Assembly (NCBI RefSeq): GCF_000373985.1 | Contig: NZ_KB892900.1 | Span: 62,001 to 126,000 of the forward strand | From: Desulfobacter curvatus DSM 3379 | GTDB taxonomy: Bacteria; Desulfobacterota; Desulfobacteria; Desulfobacterales; Desulfobacteraceae | Direction of reading: 5' to 3' | DNA: 64,000 bases | The notes under the pieces: model-generated | Seen by the model: only the letters and a program-made list of their open reading frames with translations | Databases searched by the model: none | Told to the model about the DNA's origin: nothing | Shown: one piece after another, positions 17,225-26,992 of the stretch | Layout of the letters: each line of letters opens with the position of its first letter | Numbering within the stretch: position 1 is the stretch's first letter | Program-made: the position numbers and the translations under genes

Positions 17225-20200
17225 ATGATGATTCCGCGAAATATCGGTACGATCCGTATATTGCTTCTGGTTGCAGCAATTTTTCTGGCCGCATATAGCC
17301 AGGCCCATGCCCGGACACCTGTTTACGTTCCCGAAGACCTTGTCCCCTGGAAAGAATGGGTACTGCACGGAAAAGAAAAGCAGTTGTCATGCATTCCAAT
17401 GTACAACAATGCCGGGCAGATCCTCTGCGCTTGGCCGGGGCGGTTGAATCTGAATCTGACAGACAGCGGGGGGACATTTGAACAGTCATGGCAGGTGTAT
17501 ACCCGGATCCGGGTCGATTTGCCGGGCTCAGACCGGAACTGGCCAATGCAGGTTCTGGCCGACGGCAAGCCTGCTGTGGTTCTGGATCAAAATAATGCCC
17601 CTGGGCTGTTACTTTCCCCGGGCGGTCATACTATCAGCGGGCGATTTCATTGGCGGTCCATGCCTGAAAAACTGAACATTCCTGCATCAACCGGACTGGT
17701 GGGTTTAAGGGTTAACGATCAGCCCGTAATGTTCCCGGATTTGGACAACACGGGGCGGTTGTGGCTGAAACACAGAAATCGTGAAAAACGGGTGGAAGAC
17801 CGTTTGAAAATTGAATGTTTCCGATTGATCGAGGATGCCATTCCAGCCCGGATGGTAATTGATTTTTCCCTGGAAGTGTCGGGCCAGGCCCGGCAGATGG
17901 TCCTGGGGCCGGTATTCAAAAGCGAAAAGTTTACCCCAGTATCCTTTGATAGCCCGCTGCCCGCCCGCCTGGAGTCCGACGGTCGGATCACCATCCAAGT
18001 TCGCCCCGGACGCTATAAAATCAACCTTAATCTTCGCCATGCAGGGCCCTTGGAGACTGTTCGCTTCATCCGTCCGGACCAGGCATCCTGGCCGGATAAT
18101 GAGATTTGGTCCTTCAGTCCTCGAACAGACCTGAGACAGGTGCAGCTTTCAGGCGCAGAATCCATTGACCCCAAGCAAACGGCCATGCCGGCAAAATGGC
18201 AATCCTTTCCGGCGTACATGATGACGCCTGACACCACACTGGCATTTAAGCAGATCAAGCGGGGAGATCCTGACCCAGCACCGGACCAGCTCTCCTTGAA
18301 CCGGACCCTGTGGCTGCGGTTTGACGGTTCCGGCTATTTTATCCAGGATAAAATCACGGGCAAAAAGAACACCAACTGGCGCCTGGAACTGAATCCGGAC
18401 ATCAATCCGGGCCAGGTTCTTGTGGATGGGCAAGAGCAGCTGATCACCCAAAGGAAAGATAGTGATAAAGCCGGTATTGAGCTGAGAAACGGCAGGATAA
18501 ATATTTTGGCTGATGCCACCTTTGAAAAAGGGATTGCCAATGTTCCGGCAACGGGCTGGGACCATGATTTTAATGAGGTAAAAGGCACGCTTAACCTGCC
18601 TGCAGGCTGGACCCTGCTCAATGCCCGGGGCGTGGACCGCATCCCCGGCACCTGGGTGGGCCGATGGACCCTGCTGGATTTTTTTGTGGTCTTGATTTTT
18701 ACCATTGCCCTGTCCCGGGTCTACTCAAAACCGTTAGCCATTCTTGCCTTTGTCGCCCTGGTGCTGATTTTCCATGAAGACCAGGCCCCCAGGTATATCT
18801 GGCTGGTGATTCTGGTGGGGTTTACCCTGCTAAAATATCTGCCTGGGGGCAGGATGCGCACCTTTGTCAAGCTTTGCCAAGGGCTGGCATTGATCTGTTT
18901 TGCCGCCATTGTGATTCCCTTTGCCATCCAGACCCTTCGCATCGGCATATACCCGGAACTGGCCAGAACATGGACCGATACCTCAAATACCGTCACCCGC
19001 TCAGAATCCCGGGACCAGATGATGGAGATGGCGGCCGGGGCCCGGACCCCGGCCGAGACAAGAACGGAACAGCAGGCTTCGGATCAAAAAAAGCTGATGC
19101 GTATAGGAAGCTTGTCCAAATCCATGTACCCGGCCAGTGCACCGGCATCAGGCGGCAGGCCTGCCCAGGTGATGCAGTATGACCCAAAGGCACGAACCCA
19201 GACAGGCCCGGGTATGCCTTTGTGGCCGGCCTATGAAACCATTGGCTTTTCCTGGTCCGGTCCTGTGAGCAAAAGCCAGTCCGTCAATTTTTTCCTTATC
19301 GGGCCAAAAGCCAACCTGGCCCTGGCCTTTGTGCGGGTTGCCCTTGTGGTGCTTTTAGGTGCGGGTATGCTCGGTATCGGCAAAGGCGGTATTAAAAAAG
19401 CCGGTGAAACCGGTATCAAACAGATGCTTCCCGCTTTGTTTGTACTTGTTCTTTGTCTTTTCCCGGTATTGTCCCATGCGGCAGAATTTCCGCCACAGGC
19501 CATGCTGGAAGAGCTGGAAAAACGGTTGCTTGAAACGGATAAATGTTTCAATAACTGTGCAAATCTACCCTCGGCATCCATTGATCTGAAACAGGATGTA
19601 ATGAAGATCCGCGTAACGGTTCATGCCGCCATTGACACGGCAATTCCCCTGCCCGGAGATGAAAGCCAGTGGCTGCCGTCACAGGTGGCTGTTGATGGCC
19701 TGACCGCTGCCGGCATTTTCAAAAAAGAGGGGCAATTCTGGGTGATGGTCCCCAAAGGGCGCCACCAAATAGACCTTGACGGTGCCATACGGCAGCAAAA
19801 CGAGATCCAGCTTTTTTTCTCTTTAAAGCCACGGCACTTGGATATTGTTATGGACGGCTGGACCGTGGAAGGCCGTCATTCTGACGGCAGTTTTGATGAC
19901 CAGCTCCAGTTTAAACGAACAGCCCGGGCCGACGGTAAAACTCAGCAGGTGCTTGAAACAGGTGTACTGCCCTCCTTTGCCAGGGTTGAACGGACCCTGC
20001 TGCTCGGACTTGTCTGGAAAGTAAATACCCGGGTAATCCGCGAAGGCGAAGCAAAATCAGGCATGGTTCTTGACATTCCTTTGCTGCCTGGCGAATCCAT
20101 CACCACCGAAGGTATCCGGCTAGATAAGAATATGGCAAAGATCAATTTCCGGGCCGGGCAAAAAACATTGACCTGGGAATCTTTTCTGGCCCCCGCAGAT

Positions 20201-21415
20201 AAAATAGAGTTAAAGCATGCACAGACCCGGGACTGGACCGAAATATGGAAAGTTGATGTCAGCCCTGTTTTTCACATGGAATACCAGGGCACCCCTGTAA
20301 TCTTTCATAAAACCGGCACCCGCTGGTATCCCACCTGGCACCCCTGGCCCGGGGAGATCCTGACGCTCACCGTGACCCGGCCCCAGGGCATTGAGGGCCA
20401 GACCATGACCATTGAGAAAAGCCTGCTGGCCTTTTCACCGGGCAGAACAGCCACCACGGCCCGGCTGGATCTGACCATCAACAGCAGCCAGGGCGGGCGC
20501 CACACCATTGCCCTGCCCAAGGACGCCAGGCTGCAGGAGGTGAAAATCCAAGGCCGGATACGCCCCATCCGCCAGGATCAGAACAAAGTGACCCTGCCCA
20601 TTGTCCCCGGACACCAGGAGATTGTGCTCCAATGGGTATCGGCCGGCGGTATCACGCCCTTTTATAAAACACCGGCTGTGGATTTAGGCATGGACAGCGC
20701 CAACACCTGTGTGGATATCAAACCGGGCAGCAGCCGGTGGCCCCTGTTTTTGGGTGGAGATCCGGCTTTGGGACCGGCTGTGCTGTTTTGGTCCGAAGTG
20801 ATTGTGATCCTGATCATTGCCTTTATTCTGTCAAAAACCGGGTGGACACCGTTGAATCTGTTGCAGTGGTTTTTGCTGTTCATCGGCATCACCATGAGCC
20901 ATCCGGCAGCCGCCATCGTTGTGGCCGGATGGCTAATTGTCCTGGATTTACGGCCCAAAGCCGATCAGTTCACCGGTATGAAGTTCGACCTGATCCAGCT
21001 GGGTATTGTGGCACTGACCCTGGCGTCGGGCGTATGTCTGGTGTTCAGCATCTCCAACGGACTTTTAGGCCATCCGGATATGAATATCCGGGGCAACGGT
21101 TCCAGTGCCCATCTGCTGCGCTGGTACCATGATGTGTCAGGGCCTGAATTGCCCCGTACCTGGATGGTCTCTATTCCCATGTGGGCCTACCGGGTTGCCA
21201 TGCTGGCCTGGGCGCTTTGGGTCTCCTTCTGGCTGATCAATATTCTTAAATGGGGCTGGACAAGGTTTTCTACCCCCATACTGTGGTCCAAAGTGCAATG
21301 GCGCAGGCCCAAACCCAAGACCCATCAACAAAGCCACTGGACACCGAAAGGTCAAGCCCGGAAACAAGCCGGCCCTGAAATAGGTGCCGATCAAAGCGAT
21401 GTGCCGGATACATAG
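17225..21415 (+). CDS. Large multi-domain envelope protein of unknown function
   Basis: A 1396-residue protein. I chose 17225 because a signal peptide (hydrophobic core then SQAHA) follows immediately and an AAAGGA site lies 7 bases upstream; the longer reading to 17114 would bury the signal. Residues ~30-475 appear beta-rich and periplasmic. Clustered hydrophobic helices lie at ~480-590, a low-complexity linker then helices at ~690-760, including a second signal-like segment (LCLFPVLSHA), another beta-rich region at ~760-1180, and several more helices to ~1360. The two periplasmic parts have similar character, suggesting an internal duplication or fusion. I do not recognise the family. Confidence 0.8.
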   Translation: MMIPRNIGTIRILLLVAAIFLAAYSQAHARTPVYVPEDLVPWKEWVLHGKEKQLSCIPMYNNAGQILCAWPGRLNLNLTDSGGTFEQSWQVYTRIRVDLPGSDRNWPMQVLADGKPAVVLDQNNAPGLLLSPGGHTISGRFHWRSMPEKLNIPASTGLVGLRVNDQPVMFPDLDNTGRLWLKHRNREKRVEDRLKIECFRLIEDAIPARMVIDFSLEVSGQARQMVLGPVFKSEKFTPVSFDSPLPARLESDGRITIQVRPGRYKINLNLRHAGPLETVRFIRPDQASWPDNEIWSFSPRTDLRQVQLSGAESIDPKQTAMPAKWQSFPAYMMTPDTTLAFKQIKRGDPDPAPDQLSLNRTLWLRFDGSGYFIQDKITGKKNTNWRLELNPDINPGQVLVDGQEQLITQRKDSDKAGIELRNGRINILADATFEKGIANVPATGWDHDFNEVKGTLNLPAGWTLLNARGVDRIPGTWVGRWTLLDFFVVLIFTIALSRVYSKPLAILAFVALVLIFHEDQAPRYIWLVILVGFTLLKYLPGGRMRTFVKLCQGLALICFAAIVIPFAIQTLRIGIYPELARTWTDTSNTVTRSESRDQMMEMAAGARTPAETRTEQQASDQKKLMRIGSLSKSMYPASAPASGGRPAQVMQYDPKARTQTGPGMPLWPAYETIGFSWSGPVSKSQSVNFFLIGPKANLALAFVRVALVVLLGAGMLGIGKGGIKKAGETGIKQMLPALFVLVLCLFPVLSHAAEFPPQAMLEELEKRLLETDKCFNNCANLPSASIDLKQDVMKIRVTVHAAIDTAIPLPGDESQWLPSQVAVDGLTAAGIFKKEGQFWVMVPKGRHQIDLDGAIRQQNEIQLFFSLKPRHLDIVMDGWTVEGRHSDGSFDDQLQFKRTARADGKTQQVLETGVLPSFARVERTLLLGLVWKVNTRVIREGEAKSGMVLDIPLLPGESITTEGIRLDKNMAKINFRAGQKTLTWESFLAPADKIELKHAQTRDWTEIWKVDVSPVFHMEYQGTPVIFHKTGTRWYPTWHPWPGEILTLTVTRPQGIEGQTMTIEKSLLAFSPGRTATTARLDLTINSSQGGRHTIALPKDARLQEVKIQGRIRPIRQDQNKVTLPIVPGHQEIVLQWVSAGGITPFYKTPAVDLGMDSANTCVDIKPGSSRWPLFLGGDPALGPAVLFWSEVIVILIIAFILSKTGWTPLNLLQWFLLFIGITMSHPAAAIVVAGWLIVLDLRPKADQFTGMKFDLIQLGIVALTLASGVCLVFSISNGLLGHPDMNIRGNGSSAHLLRWYHDVSGPELPRTWMVSIPMWAYRVAMLAWALWVSFWLINILKWGWTRFSTPILWSKVQWRRPKPKTHQQSHWTPKGQARKQAGPEIGADQSDVPDT

Positions 21416-21552
21416 ATGTCCCTGACTTGTCCACCGCTTGTTGATAAAGATAGAACTGAATTACAACGGGCAAACCGCTGGGACGGTATAATTATTTGTG
21501 CCATTTCCCTTTGGGGAATTGCGATGCTGATGAAGAAAAAACGACTTGAACC

Positions 21553-22740
21553 CTATGTGCTTTTCATTGGAAATTCAAGCCTTGCCTTAAACATCTCGTC
21601 CCGGGCTTCCAGATGAAAACTAAACCCGGGCATTGCCGAAATCTTCTTGAAAACCATAGGGATACCCCTTCCCAACTGGTCTGCATATCTGTAGTTCTGC
21701 ATGAATTTTAAAATAATGGGATTTCGGCTGATGGAAATACCAGCCTTCATTTTTTCAATGGTTACGGTGTTGATCAGGCGGCCGGGATTGGTGATTTCTA
21801 TTATTCCGGGCTGCATTTTAATTTGGATTTTTTCATGGATGCTGTAATCCCGGTGAACCACCGCATTTACCAACAGTTCCCGCAAAATCCCCTGGGGAAA
21901 TGTGAGCTCTTCGCGTTTCATGCCCCGGATCACGGATGATGTTTTCCAGTTCAGCTTAAGTTTATAAAGGATTGTATCAATGGCTTCCGGGCTTGGATCA
22001 TAGCAGTCCATCCGGTCAAAAATCGTTTCAAGATCCTGATCCTGATAATAAACAAATTGAATCCCGGCCTGGGGAAGGTATTTTTCCAGGGCGGTGACTA
22101 CTCCCTCTTTTTTGCTGAAAAAGAGCAGCCCGGCCATGCTCGGGCAAAGCTTTGCATGAACGATTTCAGCCAGACTGGCATTAACCAGCAAGGCCCTGGT
22201 CTCCGCCTCATCCATTGTTCCCATGTCCAGTTCATACACGTCTTTAAAATAGTGCTTGATTTTATCCAGGTTCAGGTCCTGTCTGGATGCCCCGGGGACC
22301 GGTTTTCCGTCAATGTGAACCACGCCGGCGTTCTGGAACAATCGCAACAACTCTTCCCTGGAGGAATTTCTCTTGGTGCTGCCCACCCTGATCATGTATT
22401 TTCCGGAAGCGGTTTGATACGGTTTTTCGAGCCCCTCCGGCACCTGGACCCGCGCAATCATTTTTCCGTCAACAGTTGTTGTTTCAAACATTGGAATCAA
22501 AGGGGGAAGAATATTGTTCCGGCAAATATTCATGACGGCTTCCTCCAGATTTTTCCTACGGGCCTTATCGATTCCGGTTACCTGGCCGTCATCTGAAACC
22601 CCGATCAAAATTTCTCCGCCCCTGACATTGGCGAATGCAGATATCTCTTCGGCCAGAGACTGGGGGGAGACATCCGGTGTTTTAAACTCGACCAGGGAGT
22701 TTTCACCATCCTGAATCACCTGTTTGATATTTTTTTCCAT
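21553..22740 (-). CDS. AlbA_2/Schlafen-domain regulator with GHKL-like C-terminus
   Basis: A 395-residue protein of the widespread AlbA_2 (Schlafen-type) family. The N-terminal nucleic-acid-binding domain shows LVEFK, ISAFANVRGGEILIGVSDDGQVTGI and later YMIRVGSTK. The C-terminal half has the ELLVNAVVHRDYS and IEITNPGRL segments of the ATP-binding domain often annotated as RecG-like. These proteins are predicted transcriptional or RNA-level regulators; no target is evident. It faces the large membrane-protein gene and is next to a broken toxin-antitoxin locus. Confidence 0.82.
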   Translation of the reverse strand: MEKNIKQVIQDGENSLVEFKTPDVSPQSLAEEISAFANVRGGEILIGVSDDGQVTGIDKARRKNLEEAVMNICRNNILPPLIPMFETTTVDGKMIARVQVPEGLEKPYQTASGKYMIRVGSTKRNSSREELLRLFQNAGVVHIDGKPVPGASRQDLNLDKIKHYFKDVYELDMGTMDEAETRALLVNASLAEIVHAKLCPSMAGLLFFSKKEGVVTALEKYLPQAGIQFVYYQDQDLETIFDRMDCYDPSPEAIDTILYKLKLNWKTSSVIRGMKREELTFPQGILRELLVNAVVHRDYSIHEKIQIKMQPGIIEITNPGRLINTVTIEKMKAGISISRNPIILKFMQNYRYADQLGRGIPMVFKKISAMPGFSFHLEARDEMFKARLEFPMKST

Positions 22741-22797
22741 GGTTTTGTTTCTATTTTCTCCGGGGTATATTGTTTTATCGGATCAATCTCTACCCAT

Positions 22798-22955
22798 TCA
22801 GGCAGTGATGGTTTTTATTTTATATTTGAGAACCATTTTGTTTCGTGTTACCAAGGTGAGTTTCTCAATCATGGCCTGGCCACCAGCATTCGGTCGGAGG
22901 GATCTTTATGAATATCAGGCAGTCGCCCGGCAAGTTGAGCATGTTCAAGTGTCAT
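22798..22955 (-). pseudogene. vapC remnant (C-terminal third, frameshifted)
   Basis: On the minus strand, downstream of the Phd-like antitoxin, 52 codons match the end of a VapC PIN toxin: LEHAQLAGRLPDIHKDPSDR then MLVA, and after a one-base deletion QAMIEKLTLVTRN and a normal stop at 22798-22800. The first two thirds of the toxin are missing between this piece and the antitoxin stop. The toxin is therefore dead by both deletion and frameshift. Confidence 0.75.
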
Positions 22956-22978
22956 GGGAAGGGGGGAATTGATGGGTT

Positions 22979-23245
22979 CTAATTCTTTTTCTGATCCGGA
23001 AAAATAGCAGTGTTGTAAAAACTGTCCGTGATATCTTTATCAATGTCATCGAAATCATCCGATACCTTTACTTTGCCTTCCCAGCTTCCACCTAACCTGC
23101 GCGAAGATTCGTCCTGTTTATAAGCAGGCAAAACAGCTATCGGCTTGCCTGCCTTTCCAATGCTAACAGGTTCATTTGTCTCCTGGACCATTTTTATCAA
23201 ATAGGACAAATTGGCCATGGCCTCTGATATCGTCTTAATATGCAT
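22979..23245 (-). CDS. Phd/YefM-type antitoxin (orphan)
   Basis: An 88-residue protein with the Phd/YefM N-terminal fold (ISEAMANLSYLIKMVQETNEPVSIGKAG split by the usual turn, then KPIAVLPAY) and an acidic C-terminal tail. Its toxin partner directly downstream survives only as a truncated fragment, so this is an orphan antitoxin. It may persist as a DNA-binding protein or by neutralising a related VapC elsewhere. A threefold GGTCT repeat lies just upstream (about 23284-23299). Confidence 0.8.
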   Translation of the reverse strand: MHIKTISEAMANLSYLIKMVQETNEPVSIGKAGKPIAVLPAYKQDESSRRLGGSWEGKVKVSDDFDDIDKDITDSFYNTAIFPDQKKN

Positions 23246-23289
23246 TGCAAGCCCTTTTTTAAAAAGATGCTAACAAAACTTAGTCTGGT

Positions 23290-23500
23290 CTGGTCTGATT
23301 GTCAAGCGGTGCGATAATTATTGGCTGGTCATTGCCGAAAAGGATCTGATTGCCCTGGCTCAATCCATGAACCAGGGCAATCAGATCCGAACCCAGACCT
23401 GACAGGTCCTGGAACATTTAAATGAAGATCTGGAAAACAGCAAAGAAATTCAAAGGGAAGAATATCTTCAAACCATTGATAGTTTGATCAAAGCATTATA
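23290..23500 (+). pseudogene. Decayed ORF fragment with large hairpin
   Basis: One frame reads about 65 codons of protein-like sequence (WLVIAEKDLIALAQS..., later LEHLNEDLENSKEIQREEYL) broken by one stop codon, which looks like the remains of a gene of unknown family. Inside it, 17-base perfect inverted arms at 23342-23358 and 23372-23388 (GGATCTGATTGCCCTGG and complement) enclose a 13-base loop. The hairpin lies 120 bases past the end of typA and might serve as its terminator, although no T-run follows on that strand. Confidence 0.4.
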
Positions 23501-23507
23501 CGCAATA

Positions 23508-25358
23508 TCAGGACTCTGCATCCTTTTTCTTGAGTTTTCCGGCCAGGATATGGCGTTTGGCCGCATTCAGTTCCACCTTGCGGATGCGGATGGATGAGGG
23601 GGTCACCTCCACCATTTCATCGTCCCTGATAAAATGGATGGCCTGCTCCAACGTCATGGGTTTAACCGGTGAGCAGATGGTGGCTTCGTCTTTTCCTGAG
23701 GCCCGCATATTGGTCAGTTTCTTTTCCTTGCAGGCATTGACGTCGATATCGGAATGGCGGTTGTGTTCGCCAATGACCATGCCTTCGTATACCGGTGTGC
23801 CCGGTGAGATGAACAGCCGCCCCCGGGGTTCCAGGTTGAACAGTGCATAGGGCACAGCCTTACCCTGGCGGTCGCACACAATAGAGCCGGTGTAGCGCAC
23901 GGGAAAATCCCCGCGATATGGCTCATACCCGGATAGATATGAATTCAGGATGCCCGTGCCCCGGGTGTCGGTCATGAATTCGTCCCGGTACCCGATCAGG
24001 GAGCGCGACGGGATGGAGAACTCCAAACGGACCCGGCCCTTGCCGTTGTTCACCAGGTTGGTCATTTTCCCCTTTCTCACGGACAGTTTTTCGGTGACCA
24101 CACCCATGAAATCCTCATCGCAGTCCACAAACAGATGTTCAATCGGTTCCAGGGTCTGGCCGTTCTCTTCGCGGTAAATGACCTTGGGGCGTCCCACACA
24201 CACTTCAAAATTTTCCCGGCGCATGGTTTCAATGAGAATGGCCAGTTGCAGTTCACCCCGGCCTTTGACCACAAAGCTGTCGTCGTCGGTACTCTCCTCC
24301 ACCTCAATGGCAACGTTGAGCAGGGTTTCTTTGAGCAGGCGCTCCCGGATTTTTCTGGATTGAACGTTTTTGCCCTCTTTGCCGGCAAAGGGCGAGGTAT
24401 TAATGGCAAATCGCATGAACACCGTGGGTTCGTCCACTGAGATCCTGGGCAGTGCCAAAGGATTTTCCCGGGTGCATATGGTATCACCGATTTTTACATC
24501 CTCAATGCCTGCCAAAACGACAATATCTCCGGTATCGGCCTGATCCACCGGCACCAGTGTCATGCCGTCATAGGACTGGAGTTTGGACACCTTAAGCTGT
24601 TTGCCGCCGCCATCCTCGTCCATGCACACCAAAGAGGCGTTGGAGGCGGCAGAGCCGTTGAACACCTTGCCGATGGCAAGGCGTCCCAGGTAATCAGAGT
24701 AGCCAAGGTCCGATACCAGCATCTGGAACGGTGCCTCAGGATCATAAGATGGTGCGGGCATTTCATTGATGATGATATCAAAAAGAACTTTCAGGTTATC
24801 CACCTCTTCTTCCAGTTCCCGCTTGACAATTCCGTCCCGGCCAATGGCGTAAAGGTAGGTGAAATCCAGCTGTTCGTCCGTGGCCCCAAGGTCGATAAAC
24901 AGGTCGTAGACCATGTCCAGTACCTCATCGGGCCGGGCATCCTTGCGGTCAATTTTGTTGATGATCACAAGCACGGGAAGACCTGCTTCAAAGGTTTTTT
25001 TGAGCACAAACCGGGTCTGGGGCAAAGGCCCTTCGGAGGCATCCACCAGCAGAATGGCGGAATCCGCCATGGAAAGGGCGCGCTCCACCTCTCCGCCGAA
25101 ATCGGCATGGCCCGGGGTGTCAATAATATTGATCTTTACCCCATTGCAGGTAACCGAGCAATTTTTGGCGGCAATGGTAATGCCCCGTTCCCGCTCCAGG
25201 TCCATGGAGTCCATGAGCCGGTCATCCACTTCCTGGCCTTCCCTGAACATCCCGCTCTGTTTAAACATGGCGTCCACCAATGTGGTTTTCCCATGGTCAA
25301 CATGGGCGATGATGGCAACATTTCTTAATTTATCATTTACTGCACTGTTTTTTTTCAT
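23508..25358 (-). CDS. typA: Ribosome-associated GTPase TypA/BipA
   Basis: A 616-residue translational GTPase, full length. It shows G1 AHVDHGKTTL (about 18-27), the switch RERGITIAAKN, G3 DTPGHADFGGEVER and G4 NKIDRKDARP, followed by the EF-G-like domains II, III and V and the BipA-specific C-terminal domain (RMRASGKDEA-type segment, VEVTPSSIRIRK). TypA binds 70S ribosomes and supports 50S assembly and growth at low temperature or stress. It is transcribed as a single gene or with the small lipoprotein gene upstream. Confidence 0.97.
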   Translation of the reverse strand: MKKNSAVNDKLRNVAIIAHVDHGKTTLVDAMFKQSGMFREGQEVDDRLMDSMDLERERGITIAAKNCSVTCNGVKINIIDTPGHADFGGEVERALSMADSAILLVDASEGPLPQTRFVLKKTFEAGLPVLVIINKIDRKDARPDEVLDMVYDLFIDLGATDEQLDFTYLYAIGRDGIVKRELEEEVDNLKVLFDIIINEMPAPSYDPEAPFQMLVSDLGYSDYLGRLAIGKVFNGSAASNASLVCMDEDGGGKQLKVSKLQSYDGMTLVPVDQADTGDIVVLAGIEDVKIGDTICTRENPLALPRISVDEPTVFMRFAINTSPFAGKEGKNVQSRKIRERLLKETLLNVAIEVEESTDDDSFVVKGRGELQLAILIETMRRENFEVCVGRPKVIYREENGQTLEPIEHLFVDCDEDFMGVVTEKLSVRKGKMTNLVNNGKGRVRLEFSIPSRSLIGYRDEFMTDTRGTGILNSYLSGYEPYRGDFPVRYTGSIVCDRQGKAVPYALFNLEPRGRLFISPGTPVYEGMVIGEHNRHSDIDVNACKEKKLTNMRASGKDEATICSPVKPMTLEQAIHFIRDDEMVEVTPSSIRIRKVELNAAKRHILAGKLKKKDAES

Positions 25359-25379
25359 ATTCTCCTGATAGTCTAAACA

Positions 25380-25853
25380 CTACTTTGAAATCCGGGTGGT
25401 GCCGTCCGGGGCTGTTAACACCCTAACCCTGTCCCCGGGAAACATCGGTACATCCGCCTCCTGAACCACCACAATGGTTCGTCCGCTGTCAAGATTAACA
25501 ACAATCTCCAAACCGTTTTTGGTTCTGGCCTCATTTTCAATGGCTGCACCAACGGCCGCACCTGCCAGGGCCCCGACAATGGTCGCCACATCCCGGCCAT
25601 GGCCATGGCCGACGGTGCTGCCGAGCACGCCGCCGGTCACACCGCCGACCGCACCACCGACAACCGGGGGATTCGAGGCTTGGATGATAACAGATTTAAC
25701 GGATTCCACAGTCCCTGTATCAACGGTCTGGGCCCGCATGGCCTGGTCATGGGTATATACATTGGAGCTGGATGACGCGCATCCTGCCATGGTCATCATT
25801 GCTGCAGCCATGATGCAAACAATAAGCTTTATGCCTGATCCGGCTGTATTCAT
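25380..25853 (-). CDS. Glycine-zipper outer-membrane lipoprotein (SlyB/PcP-like)
   Basis: A 157-residue lipoprotein: signal peptide ending MTMAGC, then a glycine-zipper segment (GGAVGGVTGGVLGSTVG and GALAGAAVGAAIE) that typically inserts as a helical hairpin, and a C-terminal beta domain that handles GDRVRVL. This is the SlyB/17-kDa surface-antigen family, implicated in outer-membrane integrity. It lies 21 bases upstream of typA on the same strand. Confidence 0.88.
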   Translation of the reverse strand: MNTAGSGIKLIVCIMAAAMMTMAGCASSSSNVYTHDQAMRAQTVDTGTVESVKSVIIQASNPPVVGGAVGGVTGGVLGSTVGHGHGRDVATIVGALAGAAVGAAIENEARTKNGLEIVVNLDSGRTIVVVQEADVPMFPGDRVRVLTAPDGTTRISK

Positions 25854-26161
25854 GTTTCTGCCTCCTATGTCTTAACATCTAAACTGGTTGTCAAAGGCGC
25901 CCGGCCCGCTTGCTTTTTGCCGTTAACGCCTAAGTTAATAACATTAGAAGACTATTATACCGTCTGCAAGCGGCAAAAGGAAGTAATCATTGCATGGGAG
26001 AAAGTCAATAGGACAGGTCAATTGCATATGAGAACGTTGATCAATAAAAATTGGTCCTTGTCTTGATAGAATAAAGAGGCTTGTAATCGTACAGGGGTTC
26101 ACATATAGAAACAAAAAAATTTGTTGCATTTTAAGGAATTCGGGAGAATCGGGAAAAATAG
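25854..26161. other. Divergent intergenic region
   Basis: Separates the minus-strand lipoprotein/typA pair from the plus-strand PHP gene; it should contain both promoters. No clear consensus promoter or RNA structure was identified. Confidence 0.3.
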
Positions 26162-26953
26162 ATGAATAACTACATAGAGCTGCACATACACACGACACAT
26201 ACTGCCGGGAATTCGGTATTGACCATTGACAAGGCAGTACAACGGGCAAAAACTTACGGCATGGCGTCTTTGGGGATTATGGACAGCGGCACGATGAGCG
26301 GTGTTGATACCTTTGTTGCTGCGTGCCGTGACGAGCAGATCACGCCGATTGTGGGCTGTGGATTCTATCTGACACTCGGGGATCATCGCCAAAAGGCCGA
26401 TCAGAAATATCATCTGCCGGTGATCGCGGAGAATGATACGGGGCTGGTAAATCTGCGTGAACTTGACCGGATTGCGCAAACTGTCGGCAACATTGGCCGC
26501 CCGCAGATTGATTTGGCATTGCTGGCGCAGTATCACAAAGGACTGATTGTGTTCACCGGCGGCCGCGGGGGAGCGGTGGATAAACTCATGAAAGCCGGTC
26601 ATTACCAGGGCGCAGAGGCGTTGTTGCTTCAGCTGAAATCAATTGTAGGCGCAAAAAATCTGTTTGTTGAGTTGCAGGACAATGGTCGCGTTGGCGAGAT
26701 GGATATGAATCGCCTGCTGGGGGATCTGGCCAAAAAGTGTCAGGTGGAATGTGTGGTAACAGGGGGGCCGTTTTACCTTGATCCTGATGATGCAGCGGCA
26801 TGCAATGCACTGCGTGAAGCAAATGGGAACAATTTGCTTCACGCAAATGGATTCAATTTCCGGTCGGGGGAGGAGCAGGCCGAACGATTTGGGATGTATC
26901 CGGAAGCTGTCGAGAACAGTGTGAATATTGCCAAGCGGTGTTCGTTTTTGTAA
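26162..26953 (+). CDS. Stand-alone DnaE-type PHP domain, metal ligands lost
   Basis: 263 residues corresponding to the PHP domain at the N-terminus of DNA polymerase III alpha, without any polymerase part. The initial HIHTTHT retains the first HxH, but the usual DHG is DSG, the usual GCE is GCG, and the late NDVHYL-type ligand motif is GGPFYL. Several metal-binding residues are therefore absent, and phosphoesterase activity is unlikely. It keeps the fold signatures (RAKTYGMASLGIMD, PIVGC). It may be a domain relic or a binding protein. The thiolase-like gene begins 40 bases downstream. Confidence 0.75.
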   Translation: MNNYIELHIHTTHTAGNSVLTIDKAVQRAKTYGMASLGIMDSGTMSGVDTFVAACRDEQITPIVGCGFYLTLGDHRQKADQKYHLPVIAENDTGLVNLRELDRIAQTVGNIGRPQIDLALLAQYHKGLIVFTGGRGGAVDKLMKAGHYQGAEALLLQLKSIVGAKNLFVELQDNGRVGEMDMNRLLGDLAKKCQVECVVTGGPFYLDPDDAAACNALREANGNNLLHANGFNFRSGEEQAERFGMYPEAVENSVNIAKRCSFL

Positions 26954-26992
26954 AAAATATAGGAATTTTATAAGAAAGTTTACAGGGCCGTA

